Shown piece after piece: positions 52,200 through 63,525 of a stretch of DNA of 64,000 nucleotides. The translations under genes were made by a program, and so were the position numbers. Origin of the DNA: Micrasema longulum (Eukaryota > Arthropoda > Insecta > Trichoptera > Brachycentridae); assembly GCA_022494885.1 (NCBI GenBank), contig JAGVSM010001430.1:248001-312000 (forward strand), in the 5' to 3' direction. Each line of letters starts with the position of its first letter. The first letter of the stretch is position 1. The notes beneath the pieces are model-generated. The model saw only the letters and a list, made by a program, of their open reading frames with translations. It was not told the origin of the DNA and made no database searches.

Positions 52200-52590
52200 T
52201 TTTAGTAAGGCCAAACGTAGCCTTTACAGGGCACTGCAGGTTGAATAAACACCTTTCTTTAATGAAACTTTTAGAAACTTCTCGTTGTAGGTTCTGCTGT
52301 GCAAATGAGGAAACACCTATGCAAATTCTATGTGAATATGATGCTTAACATTAAAAAGAAAGCCTCATCCTCGGGGGACAGCTAATTTAACACGAGGATG
52401 TTAAATAACTCGCCCCCTATCTAATAGCTAGATATTTTACGGATCTGGGCTTTGGGGGGGAGATTTAGCAAAATGAAAACTCTCACCTTCCGCACAGTAG
52501 CCAGGCTCTTTATAGACCTGGGTTTGGACGGCAAAAACTATTCACCTCTTAAAATAATAATAAAATAGGGCTTAACGTTTTTAAAATGCA
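52200..52590 (+). pseudogene. RNase H-bearing LINE, zinc-knuckle end
   Basis: Frame 52223-52348 (41 codons and a stop) reads FTGHCRLNKHLSLMKLLETS, then C-R-F-C-C-A-N-E-E-T-P-M-Q-I-L-C-E-Y. This is the L-T-G-H-C-x-L-x-x-H-L motif followed by C-x-x-C ... E-T-P ... I-L-C-E, at the end of ORF2 in jockey/I/R1-type LINEs with RNase H. The GGGCTTTGGGGGGGAG block at 52446 is probably part of its 3' region. A premature stop at 52346 and missing upstream domains make it inactive. Confidence 0.75.
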
Positions 52591-53658
52591 CTTATGCAGG
52601 GTATTATATTTCTCTGTGCGTTTCTCAAGTTTTATGGCTTCATTAGAGATTGTTTTATGTCTAGGTAAGCTTCTGATATTGGTAAATTTAAAACTAAAGA
52701 ATGACGTATGTCGTGACGAAACAACATTCACACCTGATACCAACTTTAAATCAGTCAAACTTACCAGATACAACTATTAAACGCTCACTTTATGTGACAC
52801 ATCGAAATGTCTATGTATATTCAAAGCGCTGGGATTTTTTTTTATACCCCGATTGAGACATTAGAAGTGCTTTCAATATCGGAGCCACTCACGACTTCCT
52901 GAGAAGAGTAATAAAAATGGGAGATTACAATTTACTACTTTATAATAATATTACATTTATTGGAATTTGACTACGTGTATGTACTGCACATAGTAGGTAC
53001 AATCCTCTATCTACATTTAAGACAGTATATATATATGTTTATAGTATCAAATCGAACTCGTTATTTATATTTATGTTTTAACCTTTTGCTATGTACTTGT
53101 AGATGCACAAAAAAATACCTTTTAAAAAATTACTTCAAATAAAGTAAAATAAGTCATAAACAGCAAGTTTAGGGAAAAATATGTATAATCTTATAAAAAA
53201 ATACCTTGGTAACAATGAATTACAAAAATTATTTGTCATTTTTTTTAACCCATTTCAAATTGTATGTAACGTGTAGAAAATGTTTATATTGTTTGGGTGC
53301 CTACATGTATTTAAAAAAAATTGTATCAAGTACTTACACATACTTCTGAGAAAAAGAAATGCTGACCAGCATATCTTGCGGCCCTTTTTTTTTTCTTTTA
53401 TTCAGGAAACATTTAGTTCAATTACATAGTTTAATAAAACTAGACTTATCTCTTATGGCCCAGTGAAGTTTCCATATTATACTTCATGCTTAGGTTTTCA
53501 ATTATCAAATTTTTTTTTTAAGTTCAAAAAACAAAAGCAGTTTAAAAATTTAAATCATAGTTAAAAAGGTTATGTCAACATTTTAAAGTTAGTATTTACA
53601 TCAATAAAACTAGTTAAAAAGTAAGAATTAAAATAAATACGAATAAATCTGGTTTGAC
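52591..53658. other. No recognised feature
   Basis: Overlapping 64- and 74-codon frames at 52549-52780 match nothing I know. A T-run at 53388-53400 may be an antisense retroelement tail. Confidence 0.4.
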
Positions 53659-53768
53659 GTTACGCTTAAGCATAGTGGTAGAATAATGATAGGAATACTA
53701 TCATCAGTCCACCACTATAATAAGGATGATTTTCCCATCCATATAACACCACTACGCCTAGGCGTAAC
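53659..53768. mobile_element. 110 bp TIR MITE
   Basis: The left end GTTACGCTTAAGCATAGTGG T and the inverse of the right end GTTACGCCTAGGCGTAGTGG T match at 17 of 21 positions. A small palindrome GATAGGAATACTATC lies inside. Too short to encode anything. Target duplication not evident. Confidence 0.65.
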
Positions 53769-53994
53769 TTTATATCAGGTACATAAGATAGGCCCATTTT
53801 TTTATATTTTTTTATTATTTTAAGAATTTACCCACCTGTTTCTGAGATGTAACTCAGCGCTGTAAAGTTCATACAATTAATTAATATCTTTGCAACTACT
53901 ATAAATATTACCACAATTTTTTCGTAATCTTCAGGCAAACGTGATATCACGTATTTAGGTTTATAAGATTTTTTTTTAGTATATAATAAATATT

Positions 53995-54168
53995 TGCGTT
54001 CTTATGATTTACTCAAATATTTAATTTGGAGGGGTATTTTCAACGAGTTGTAAATAGCTAACTATTAGAAAATGGAATCGAGTTGGGGCAGAGTGGGATT
54101 CGAACCACGGACCTTTGGACTGTGAGTCCGAGACACTAGTCACAGGACCACAACCCGATCAAACTTTA
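53995..54168 (-). mobile_element. SINE family B, best copy
   Basis: On the minus strand: GATCGGGTTGTGGTCCTGTG, CTAGTGTCTCGGACTCACAG, B box GGTTCGAATCC, then body ACAACTCGTTGAAAATACCC, AAATTAAATATTTGAG and end AACGCAAATATTTATTAT. It looks tRNA-like but the acceptor ends do not pair, so not a tRNA gene. Confidence 0.75.
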
Positions 54169-55092
54169 AAATAAATATTTTGTCCATTGGGATCTCTCAA
54201 AATGACACAATATTGAGAGTTAGTGATGTAATCCAATTAGATCAGTAAGCAAAACACACATACAACTTTTATAAGATGAAAAGAGAGGGTGATTATTTTC
54301 TAAGCTCGAATTAACTCAAGGGAGTTTTTCAACACAGTATGTTAGTGGTTAAAAAAAGCTGCATTCTCCTTTAAATGGATGTAATAAGTAACATTGATGA
54401 AAACATAATGATAATTTCGGTGCAATAGGCTAAAACAATTTAAATAAACTTTTCAATTTTGTTCACAGTCATCTCCTATCTTTTATTATTTCCTGAATGT
54501 AAAAATAAAAAAATCACTTCCTCAAATTTCATAAAATATTTTGATTATAATACTATTTCAACTAGCCATAATCTAATAATTTTCCTTGAAAATGGGAATC
54601 AATTACTATACAAACAGAGTTTAGACCATGGAACTTTTTAATTGTAAAGTGTCTGCGTGGTTATACAAATGAAACTTTGTAAAATCTTATAAGTAGGACT
54701 CCTATTTCCATTTTTAACTCAATAAATTTCTATCAACCACGCATAAATAATCAGGTTTTGTCTAAACAATACAACAGGGGGGCTATCAGAGGTATAAAGA
54801 GGGGAGTCGCATAAAACGTCCATTTTGAAACGTTTTTTACGTCAGATATTAATGTGCTCAATAAGTTTTTCTGGGTTATTATGCCGTGTGTCGTTAGAAC
54901 TAATTATTTGTATAAATCTTCAAGTACAAATTATAAATGCTTTGCCGGACTTTTTGCTAAAAGTAATATCTTTCAGCAAACCAAAAACCAGACCGGTCAA
55001 AAGAAAAGTTGGTCCAAAATTCGTACTAAAAACCAAAAAATACATAAAAAGATACATACATGAAAAAACCGTTTTTTAATGGGCAGATAAAG
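54169..55092. other. No gene recognised
   Basis: Two overlapping plus-strand frames of 84 and 69 codons (54825-55079) have Lys-rich ends and no recognisable domain. Confidence 0.4.
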
Positions 55093-55349
55093 CTTGCACA
55101 TATTAATATGTTTCTTTTTTTTGGGTGATGCCGTGTGTGTTAGATTTGTTCCGACGTTTCGGCTACTATTGCAGGATCCATCTTTAGGGTAAACTGAAGA
55201 AGGTAGGGTGAAGGTAAACTTCAGTTTACCCTAAAGATGGCTCCTGCAATAGTAGCCGAAATGTTGGAACAAATCCAACGCACACGGTATCACCCAAAAA
55301 AGAAACATATTGATAACGTAAAAAACTTCGCACCCACTTGCACATATTA
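55093..55349. mobile_element. Palindromic insertion with 14 bp target duplication
   Basis: Arms 55106-55198 and 55219-55312 are inverted copies of about 90 bp, over 90% identical: GATGCCGTGTGTGTTAG, TTTCGGCTACTATTGCAGGA, CATCTTTAGGGTAAACTG, with a loop of about 20 bp. CTTGCACATATTAA flanks both sides (55093-55106 and 55336-55349). The phrase containing GCAATAGTAGCCGAAA and GGAACAAATCC resembles terminal repeats of some Penelope-like elements, so this may be an inverted pair of PLE ends from a second PLE family; that assignment is an inference. Confidence 0.75.
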
Positions 55350-56214
55350 ACTTAAATAAAAGTACATTATGTTATACATATTGAAAGATGAGGAATGTGG
55401 AAACAGATAATGAGTTTAAAAGAAGAGAGAAAGAGAAACCAAGGAAAGAAAAGGAATAAAAATATGTTCATGAAAAAAAAAAACAATATACAGAGAGGTC
55501 AGGTGTCAAAGGATATATAGTAATTTTTCAGGCGTTTTTTGAAAGTGCATTTTTTATATGAAAAGGAAGCTCATTTTCGATACCTACAGACGCGTCAAAT
55601 CGCATTACAGCGTCCATCATCAGGGTTGAGTTTTTTGTGTAGATAAATGAGGAACCTTAAATACTAAGGATCTGTACCGTGTTGCCGTTGATGCCGTCTA
55701 TGAATTATAAGTTTAAGGCATAAGTTTCTTTTCGAGCTAATAATTTTAGGGAGATAGATGAGTCACCAAACTCGTTTGATAAAATAGGCGATCGAAATTT
55801 ACAAACATCTTGACAATATCAACAGAAATGATAGGATGCGCTTGAAATTTTAAATTATCCTGGTCCCCTGTTATAAATAAACCACCTTAGCGTAGACTGT
55901 TAAGCGCTACCAATTTTAAATTGACAAGTTATAGACAGCAACTATTGTGACACGGTACAAATCCTAAATAGCATGCGCGGTTGGTCCGTTCATAGAAAGC
56001 ATGGAACCATTAGTTCCCCTAAATTAAAACAATAACTTTTATAAAAAAACATGTTTAATAAATTAATTATCAGTCTTAATTAATGCTAAATATTAAGATT
56101 ACTTTTAAAAAAATAATGAAATAATAATTGGACTAATAATCGCGATAAATTTCAGAGGAGTTTTACTATCACCTAGTGAAAAATGTTAAAAAGCAACGAA
56201 GCCCCCAAACACAC
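55350..56214. other. No recognised feature
   Basis: AT-rich with a purine-rich run at about 55415-55455. Nothing supported. Confidence 0.45.
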
Positions 56215-56460
56215 CCATTTGCCAGCGCTGTCATGCGCGTACTGATCAGCGCGTACTTGCTACTGGCTGGCTGCGTCTCGGGGAAAGAACGATCGCTGTG
56301 GAACCAAATTCGAAATTTTGTTCCAGCACCTTACTGAACGCGCAGTCCAGGCGCAGGCGCAGAGCAAAATTCTCAATAGACTGCGGAAGCAATCGAAACA
56401 TACTGATACATTATTTTTCATGTTGTTTAGACGCAATGTGAACGCAACGCCACGCAGCAC
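56215..56460. other. CpG-rich patch of unknown nature
   Basis: Contains GTCATGCGCGTACTGATCAG, GAACGCGCAGTCCAGGCGC and AACGCAACGCCACGCAGC. A 66-codon minus-strand frame crosses it but shows no domain. It could be a small transposon or a decayed GC-rich insert. Confidence 0.35.
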
Positions 56461-58070
56461 AGAAACGGTTTAGGTATTTTGGCACTGAACATAATTTTAT
56501 AATGATTATTTGGTGATGGAGTAGGAATACAAAATAAATTGTTTAATTAAATTCAAACATTACATCAATAAAATGTTTATTTGGCATAAGAAAAAAGTTT
56601 ATGATATATAATGACCACTTCTTTTTCGTTGAAACGTCAGATTTTTTACTATTTTGGTTTCTCTGCATTTTTGACTAATACGGGTATAATATAACGCCAC
56701 AAAATATTTCGCAGTTATTGATTATATTATATATGGTACAGTTGGTTGATTTGTTATTTTAATTTTTTACTAGATATGTAAAATTATTGTTATTATTTCA
56801 AATTATATGTAAATAATTTTTAGTTTGTCTTTAATTTCATTGTACATTATTGGCATTTTATATTATTATGTACCAATTACTTATATGTTAATTTCTTTCA
56901 CAATCAAAAACCCCACCACATGACCCTGCTTAGTATTAAATAATAACACCAAACTTGATAATGAAAGCTGTAATGCGATCCAAAACATTGATAATTTATG
57001 CAAACGATACTCAGAAAAACGTAGTGTGCATGTAAACTACCGTGCAAATCCAAGCAATGACTTACGAATCTATAACCAAATTCATCAATTTGGTTATAGA
57101 TTTGTAAAAACTACTTTTATTTTAAGTCGTCCGGCAACTCGTTTTAAGGTTACTCTGTCATCACTAGAACTTTTACTGCATCATCACATGTATTTTTTTA
57201 AAGTCGTCAGTTAAAACATGATATTTTACTTTTTAACTAAACCACTTTTTACAAAACAAAATTTTAGTAACTAAACAAGAAAATGACAATACTTACAAAT
57301 TTAAAAAGTTTAGTTCGGGCTCTGTTGATTATTCAACATGTTGCAAATGTGATGACTGTAAAAAAAAAATACTTTATATTGTTTATTTTTACTTTTACAT
57401 TATTTGTGATTTAATTGTTTATTTTTAGTTTCGAGTCTTGGGTTTTACAAAATAACTCCTATTTTTTATCTGACAGTCTTATTTTATACTATGTAACCAA
57501 TTTATTAGAGGACATGATTTTTTTCTGAATGCAAGAACTACCACCTTAATGCCTCAGTTCTGGATTCTAAAACATCTCGATTCCCAAAATAAAATTATAT
57601 CAGTGGGTAGATGTTAATAAAATTCAATGGAAAAATAATATCAAAACAAACGATCGAATAAAATTTATGTATGATATTATATTTTATATTAGTAATAAAT
57701 TAGCTGGTTTACGCATAGATACTAAATGTTTTTATATTGAGATTGAAGTGTTTTTTATACTTAATCATATTTTACGGTACCTTTCAAAATAATATTAAGC
57801 GCTTTTATAGCTATTAAACATTTAAGATTCATAAAAAGATGCCATTATTTTGATCAATATTCATAATAATTCAGCTATGAATTAAGTTTGGAGATGTTTT
57901 ATTTACTAAGCTGGGTCAAAAAAGGTTATCAGAGTTAGATTTCATTAAAATGAAATTCGGTTTACGCAGTATTCAGAAAATTTGGTTTTATCAAATAACT
58001 AAGCTGTTCTAAAAATCATTTTTTCATTATTACGAAAATACTTGTATTTAGATTATTGGATTACTGGTTA
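56461..58070. other. AT-rich, nothing recognised
   Basis: 1.6 kb without a supported feature. TAACCAAATTCATCAATTTGG forms a local dyad with the following TTATAG at about 57073. Confidence 0.45.
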
Positions 58071-58131
58071 TTCCAAATATGTGGATTTCAATATCACTCG
58101 TTATTTATTTCTATAATAAAATACTTGCAGA
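58071..58131. mobile_element. Solo right end of the 139-411 MITE family
   Basis: TTCCAAATATGTGGATTTC, ATATCACTCGTTATTTATTT and ATAATAAA match the right end at 355-408 (CCAAAATTTGCGGATTAAAG, TATCACTCGTC, ATAATAAA). Confidence 0.5.
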
Positions 58132-59925
58132 TATAATATATCATACAATTTTAAGTTGAGGTCTTAATAAAGAAGCTAAGTATAAAATGTTATAAGTGCT
58201 CTTAAAACGAATCTCCCACAACAATGGGGATACAGTGAAAGCATCCACCCCTTTTCCGAAACTGTTCATAAAGACTTTTGTCTTTCTTCAGTTTCGCATT
58301 TCACCATCAATTTTTTTAAAACTAATTAGGCGAAAATTTTATATTTATTTACAAACAAACCGCTAAAATTACAAAACAAAGAAACTTTAAAAGTTTTTAT
58401 TGTACCACTCACTGCAGTATTGTCAATTTGTGATCAATCAAATACACATGGTCAGCACAATCACCTTTTTTCTAATTTTCCAGTATGACAGTGAAGGAAT
58501 ACAGTGTTAATTCCAAATTGAGACCGTGGTCGCATGCTTCAGATTCCGCATCGGAAAGAAAAATGAACGTAGTAATATAAAGAAATCAAACAACGATACA
58601 TAACCCAAATACACAGAGGAAACATTGTAATAATTTGCCCTATACATCATGCACTTAAGCAACATAAGAAAAACAATAGGTATCTATACCAAATTACAGT
58701 GGAACATCAAATAATCAAGACACTACTGGCAAAACCCTAACACAGATACTAACATGATCTCTATCGAACTCAAGTGAAATTACTTTTCGTCATAATACTG
58801 AATCCCTGAAAAAAAAGGGCAATAATGTATTAATTATAGAACGTTCAATACCGTGTCCCTCTTGAAAACTCTTCTGGAAGGACAGCCCGGGGATACGGCT
58901 CCTGCCAGCAGGACTCATTTAAGGTACGATTTGCATGACTGAATGAGGATCATCTTACTGGCAGTAGGGCGTGATTTCGCCATTTTATAAAAAAATTAAC
59001 CCTTATGCCCGTACATGGATGCACACCTATTTTGCCCGGACTGAACAAAGAAACATGATTAAAATATTTGCCAAGAAAAAAAAATGCACTGCATAATTCG
59101 TATTACGCCAAAAATTATTGTATCCAGCTAACAGTTCTTAAAACCATCATGTACTTAATGAAAAAATGGGCGTCCTACCTGTAGGTCGTAAAGCCCTGAT
59201 AATAAGACTTTGAACGTTCTATCATTAATTGCAAGATGCTGAAATTTTGTAAATGTCCTCAAAATTTAAAAACTGCTTATTAAAATGTAATTTGTTTTCA
59301 TATATGCGCAAAATACATTAACAAAAACCTACTTTAATTCTTGTCTAAATAAAATATTGATTTTTATCACTAAAATATTAATTTGTGATTATTTTATACT
59401 TAACAAAATGTGGGCATCGAAAAAGTTAAAATGTTGCGCCATCTGTTCCTAAATTTTAGTTTACATTAAAAAAATGTCAGTAGCTATAGAAATAAAGCAT
59501 TTGTCGAAATAAATTATCTGTTCAAAACACATTGAGTGGTTGACACAAGTCAGACATTATTAACAACATTGCATAACCTACGCCTAAACTTCATGTAACT
59601 AATCATAATAATTACTATCCAAATACCTTAAATTAGCATACTGTGGTAGCCATGTTATTTATTGTTCGGACAAATTAAAAAACAGCTCTTTTTTCAATAT
59701 TCTATGTCCGGTAATTTTGAGTAATTTAGCTCCGGGGGATAATCAAACTGACCGGGAACAGATAGGAAAATGTTCTATCTGAAATACAATTATGTATTAA
59801 AATATCTATAACTTGTTGCGCATTGTGGGTTCAGAATTTATATCCACGAACTTGTTTTTGGAAAACAAGTAAGACTTAGCATAAATAAAAACTTAAGATT
59901 TATCTGGTGAATTTGGCTACTATTA
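58132..59925. other. No gene recognised
   Basis: CGAAACTG and its inverse CAGTTTCG bracket AAAGAC..GTCTTT at 58258-58300, a small nested hairpin. A less AT-rich patch at 58855-59050 (AGCCCGGGGATACGG) has no usable frame. Otherwise AT-rich. Confidence 0.4.
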
Positions 59926-60335
59926 ATGAATTTCAATGTGACTGAACTCTTGGTAAAAACACATTTGAATCCTGTTTACTGCATTAAAAAATATACCTTT
60001 TATACCTCCCAGGTATATTATTATTCCACGTATATTATTTTCAACGGATGTCTTGAAATTTTTTATTTAAGTAAAGATTTACGTTTTTGGGGAAGTATTA
60101 GGCAATATCTTAAAATCTATAAAAAATCTATAAAAAATTATCAAACTTTTAAAACTAAAATTAAAAAACATTTTAGACTCACCCCTTCCTAGACTCCATA
60201 CCAAAGAATGTTTATTTTTTATTTTTAATTTACCTTGTTTATTTTTAATTTTAATTTTAATTTACTTTGTTTTAATTTACTTTGTTTTAATTTACTTTGT
60301 TTTAATTTACTTTGTTTATAAAAATAAAATAAAAA
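59926..60335 (+). pseudogene. Possible LINE C-terminus with tandem 3' tail
   Basis: An 88-codon frame ends LRFWGSIRQYLKIYKKSIKN then Y-Q-T-F-K-T-K-I-K-K-H-F. The last part resembles the terminal I-K ... T-F-K-x-K-L-K-x-x-F helix of LINE ORF2, but the upstream sequence is not diagnostic. After the stop comes a tandem array of a 16 bp unit, TTTACTTTGTTTTAAT, about four copies (60255-60320). Confidence 0.35.
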
Positions 60336-60474
60336 TGTGAAACGAACTCCCTCTCTAAACACAAGTATCTACTTTATTAGAGAGGTAGAAACGTTATATA
60401 TAAGATGTTCTGTATATTTACCTATTTTGTATTTCAAAAATGTATTTTGTAAAAAAAATAAAATATTAAAAAAT

Positions 60475-60935
60475 CTAAATATCCTGCAACAGAGAGGGAA
60501 AATATTTTTGAGAAGGGAATTTGGAAGTCTAGGCGTTTACAGGGCTTATAAAATGTCATTGGCTTGTTTAATTGCCACTTTACATACTGTGTAACATTCA
60601 CCATTCTGCCCATGTTTCAAGATCCACATTTACTCAACTCTTCCATCTGTTGACTTTTGTAAAGTAAAGGAGCTGAAACCTTTATCATGTGGATGAGATT
60701 TGTCCGGCTGAACAGAATCTCCTACTAGGCAACGCCTGAAAACAATTTTCCAATTTTTTTATCAGGTAGTTAATTCAACAATGATTGGGTATGTCCAAAT
60801 GCTTGCAGACCAGCTGAATTTCCTCCCTAGGGAATTATTCACATATAAATATGTTGCAACAGAGAGGGAAAACATTTTTGAGTCGACAGATGAAAGAGTT
60901 GAGTAAATGTGGATGTTTAAACATGGGCAGAATAG
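60475..60935. mobile_element. Fold-back element (subfamily 2), composite copy
   Basis: The left arm runs from CTGCAACAGAGAGGGAAAAT through GAAGTCTAGGCGTTTACAGG and TGTGTAACATTCACCATT to GGCAACGCCTGAAAACAATT. The outer end then reappears in direct orientation (TTGGGTATGTCCAAATGC, TTGCAACAGAGAGGGAAAAC) at about 60787-60878, followed by the start of an inverted arm (GTAAATGTGGATGTTTAAAC, ATGGGCAGAATAG) that stops at about 60935. Same modular order as 8752-9372. The 85-codon open frame is an artefact. Confidence 0.75.
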
Positions 60936-61042
60936 TAAACCAATGCAGTGCCCTCGTTATCATTTTGGGTGACGATAGTGATACAATGATGGTGAAAAAA
61001 CTAATCTAATTTTCTTAATTTTGTATAATTCTACATATTTTG

Positions 61043-61290
61043 AAGATATATCATCATTCCCTTTCCGCACCTAATAGTGCATAGGGCACTGCATCGGTAC
61101 ACAAATCGCAGCGTATCTTGATCGGTTTTGTTACATAAAGGTAAGATGATTAGTCTAACGCTTCAGGACTATGAAATATTCTAGTGTGATAACATCCTTT
61201 TAAATTAATGTTTCATATCAACCATGTCGGAAATCGAACCCGAGACCTCTTGCATGGCAAGGTAACGCGCTGACCCTTACACCACGAGCA
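61043..61290 (-). mobile_element. SINE family C, best full-length copy
   Basis: The plus strand reads 3' to 5': ATCATCATTCCCTTTCCGC, CTAATAGTGCATAGGGCAC, AAGATGATTAGTCTAACGC, CATATCAACCATGTCGG, B-box inverse GAAATCGAACCC (61230-61241), GAGACCTCTTGCATGGC, and A-box inverse ACCCTTACACCACGAG. It is about 245 bp, tRNA-derived head, with an ATG-rich 3' end of the type used by RTE LINEs. Reference copy for the family. Confidence 0.8.
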
Positions 61291-61337
61291 ATGCATGTGA
61301 GATTTAATCGACGAATATCTTTAAATTGATCGATTTC

Positions 61338-61450
61338 GGGTGAGAACACAAAAATTAAAATGGAATTTTTCTTAAGCCTGGGTGTTCTGTGATGTAATTC
61401 ACCAATGTAATTGGGCCTCCTGGTCTGTTGTAGTGCAAAAATAAATTAAT
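61338..61450 (+). mobile_element. SINE family A, 5'-truncated
   Basis: It starts at the B-box edge (CGATTTCGGGTGAGAACAC), then ACAAAAATTAAAATGG, AAGCCTGGGTGTTCTGTG, TAATTCACCAATGTAATTGG, CCTCCTGGTCTGTTG and a tail of AATTAATTAATT. Collinear with 24790-24930. Confidence 0.7.
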
Positions 61451-62402
61451 TAATTGTATGTTTTCCAGCATGTATGTTTATTGAATTACCTTACAAAATT
61501 CAATTGAATAAATAAATACATTTTTAAAACTTTTGAAACCATAGTCTTCTTCGTTGAAAACGTTTTACTTTAGAATATTAAACATAATCAAACAAAATAG
61601 TTTATAACAGCGAGTCATAAAAAATACAGTGATTATGGAATAGCAAATCAAAAAAATTATTGTAACGTTGGGATAAATCCAATAAATCTTTTATATGATA
61701 AAAACATCATAAAAGAATGCCAGGGAACTACTTTGTCCGATACCGACATAAATTTTTAATTTAATTTATTTCCATTGTATTTGTTAAAAGCGTGGGCGTA
61801 TTGACATAAAGATTAGATATATATTTATGGTATCGTTATTTTATTGCTTGAACTGGAAAAAGTCTTTTAAAGTTGACAGTTAGTAGAGTGTTTTTACGTA
61901 CCTGCCATGTGTATTTTAAATTCATCTCTTTGATTATAAAAAACACTCGCTCACACCTGCGGAAAATTGATTTGTTTATAAATTCACAATTTTTTAAATG
62001 AAGAATATAAAATGTATTTTTTAACATTCAGGTAAGAAAGAATCTAAAATAAACACCCTCTTATGTTTTTAAGAAAACCGACAGTTATTTTTTTAAGACT
62101 CTTAACCAATTTTCAGTCGACCTTATCTTCTTCTATTTTTCCTTTTTACTCTTTGCTCTCCCTAGAACCCATTTTTCACCCTCGTTTTCTACACTGACCC
62201 CCTCTCTATTGTGTGTTTTTTAAGGTTTTATTTATAGGTATATTTTATAAAGATTCGTTAAAAGTAGCCGTAAATATTTTTTTTTTTTATAATCTGTTTT
62301 TTTTAAAATTAAAACTAAAAATCTATCATTATTTCTGTAACTGCGCCATGTGGTGCACTTAAAAATAAATATTTTACTCAATGGCTTCGATCAATTGTTT
62401 TT
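61451..62402. other. AT-rich, nothing recognised
   Basis: A 63-codon minus frame at 61836-62027 has no recognisable content. Confidence 0.45.
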
Positions 62403-62985
62403 AGGCGTTGCCGAGTAGGTGAAATGGTTTAGCTCAATGAATTTCACCACCTGATAAAGGTTTCAGCTCCTATACTTCACAAAAGTCAACTTTAAAAGCC
62501 CAACCCACTTACCCGGATCTGTGTAAAGGGTCTTGTGGTCTTTTTTTTTGATCCGCACATGTCACATACATATTTTCTTAGCTGTAATGAATTTTTTTAA
62601 AATTTTATTTTTTAATCTTTGTTAACAAAATACTGTTTTTTTAGAATTTTAATTTACTGCTTTCAAAGCCCCTAACGCCGTCAAATCCACCAAAATATAA
62701 ACAGTCAATTTGTCTGTAACCTTCAATCTAATTTTCCCAATTCTGACGGTGATATGGTATGTTAGTTCATTAGCTTGCTAGTAAACCGGAGGAAACAAGT
62801 CTGATCGAGAGAACCAGAACCGTTATTGCACTTAAGTAAACAAATGGAAGAGTTAAGGAATTTTATATGTTTAAACATAGGCACAGTGGCAGTGTTAGGC
62901 AGTGTTGAAAGTGGCCACTAAATCAGCCAGCCATTTTTCCTTCTCGTTGTTAAATGTTAAACTTCTCTGTTGCAACAAATCGAGA
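62403..62985. mobile_element. Fold-back element, interrupted right half
   Basis: The loop/right-arm start (GGCGTTGCCGAGTAGGTGAA, AAAGGTTTCAGCTCC, CTTCACAAAAGTCAAC) ends at about 62491. The arm resumes at about 62827 with AAATGGAAGAGTTAAGG, TTTAAACATAGGCACAG, GAAAGTGGCCACTAAATC and CTCTGTTGCAACAAAT. The 335 bp between is unrelated AT-rich sequence, apparently an insertion. Confidence 0.6.
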
Positions 62986-62997
62986 TTAATATTTCTT

Positions 62998-63072
62998 ATT
63001 CACTTTCCCAAGAATCGAACCCGGAACTTCAAAGATGATAGGTGAATACGCCAACCACAATGAGGCAGACTT
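62998..63072 (-). mobile_element. tRNA-like SINE head
   Basis: The minus strand has CATTGTGGTTGGCGTATTC (A-box position) and GGGTTCGATTCTTGGG (B box), without a closing acceptor stem. Resembles family C heads but no body follows. Confidence 0.45.
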
Positions 63073-63332
63073 ATCTCCTCCCGATTATCTTTTTCGGGAT
63101 TTTCACCTTAGAGTGAGGACTCAAAAACGCTTTTCTTAGACTCTGATTATTTTTTTTTCAAAATTGGATTCTTCAGGTAAACAATATATTCAGTAAAATT
63201 ACAGTTGAGTTCAACATTAAAGAAAGGTAAATTCTTTATTTTGCTCTTCTGATGCTATAAATGTATTTGTTAAAAATATATATGCACACTAACTGACAAC
63301 AACTCTTTTACATAACTTGAGCTGAGTTTATC

Positions 63333-63525
63333 ATCATTCTTATCACTTTTTTGTACCTAATGCTGCATTGGGCACTGCATTGGCCCACAAACCGCAGCGT
63401 TAGATTATTAGTCTTATCAGGTGCCAGTCCAGGGTTTATAAAATTTCCAGTTTAAAAAATCTTTAAAATGTAATCTTTCATGACAATCATATCGGAAATC
63501 GAACCCAAGACTACAAAGGGGACAA
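63333..63525 (-). mobile_element. SINE family C
   Basis: ATCATCATTCTTATCAC, CCTAATGCTGCATTGGGCAC, ATTATTAGTCTTATCAGG, GTGCCAGTCCAGGG, GACAATCATATCGGAAATCG and AACCCAAGAC. The A-box end is missing. Confidence 0.65.

Noticed and set aside
54090..54165. tRNA gene candidate on the minus strand
   Set aside because: The B box is perfect, but the acceptor ends do not pair and a SINE body follows; two relatives exist in the window. Called a SINE head.
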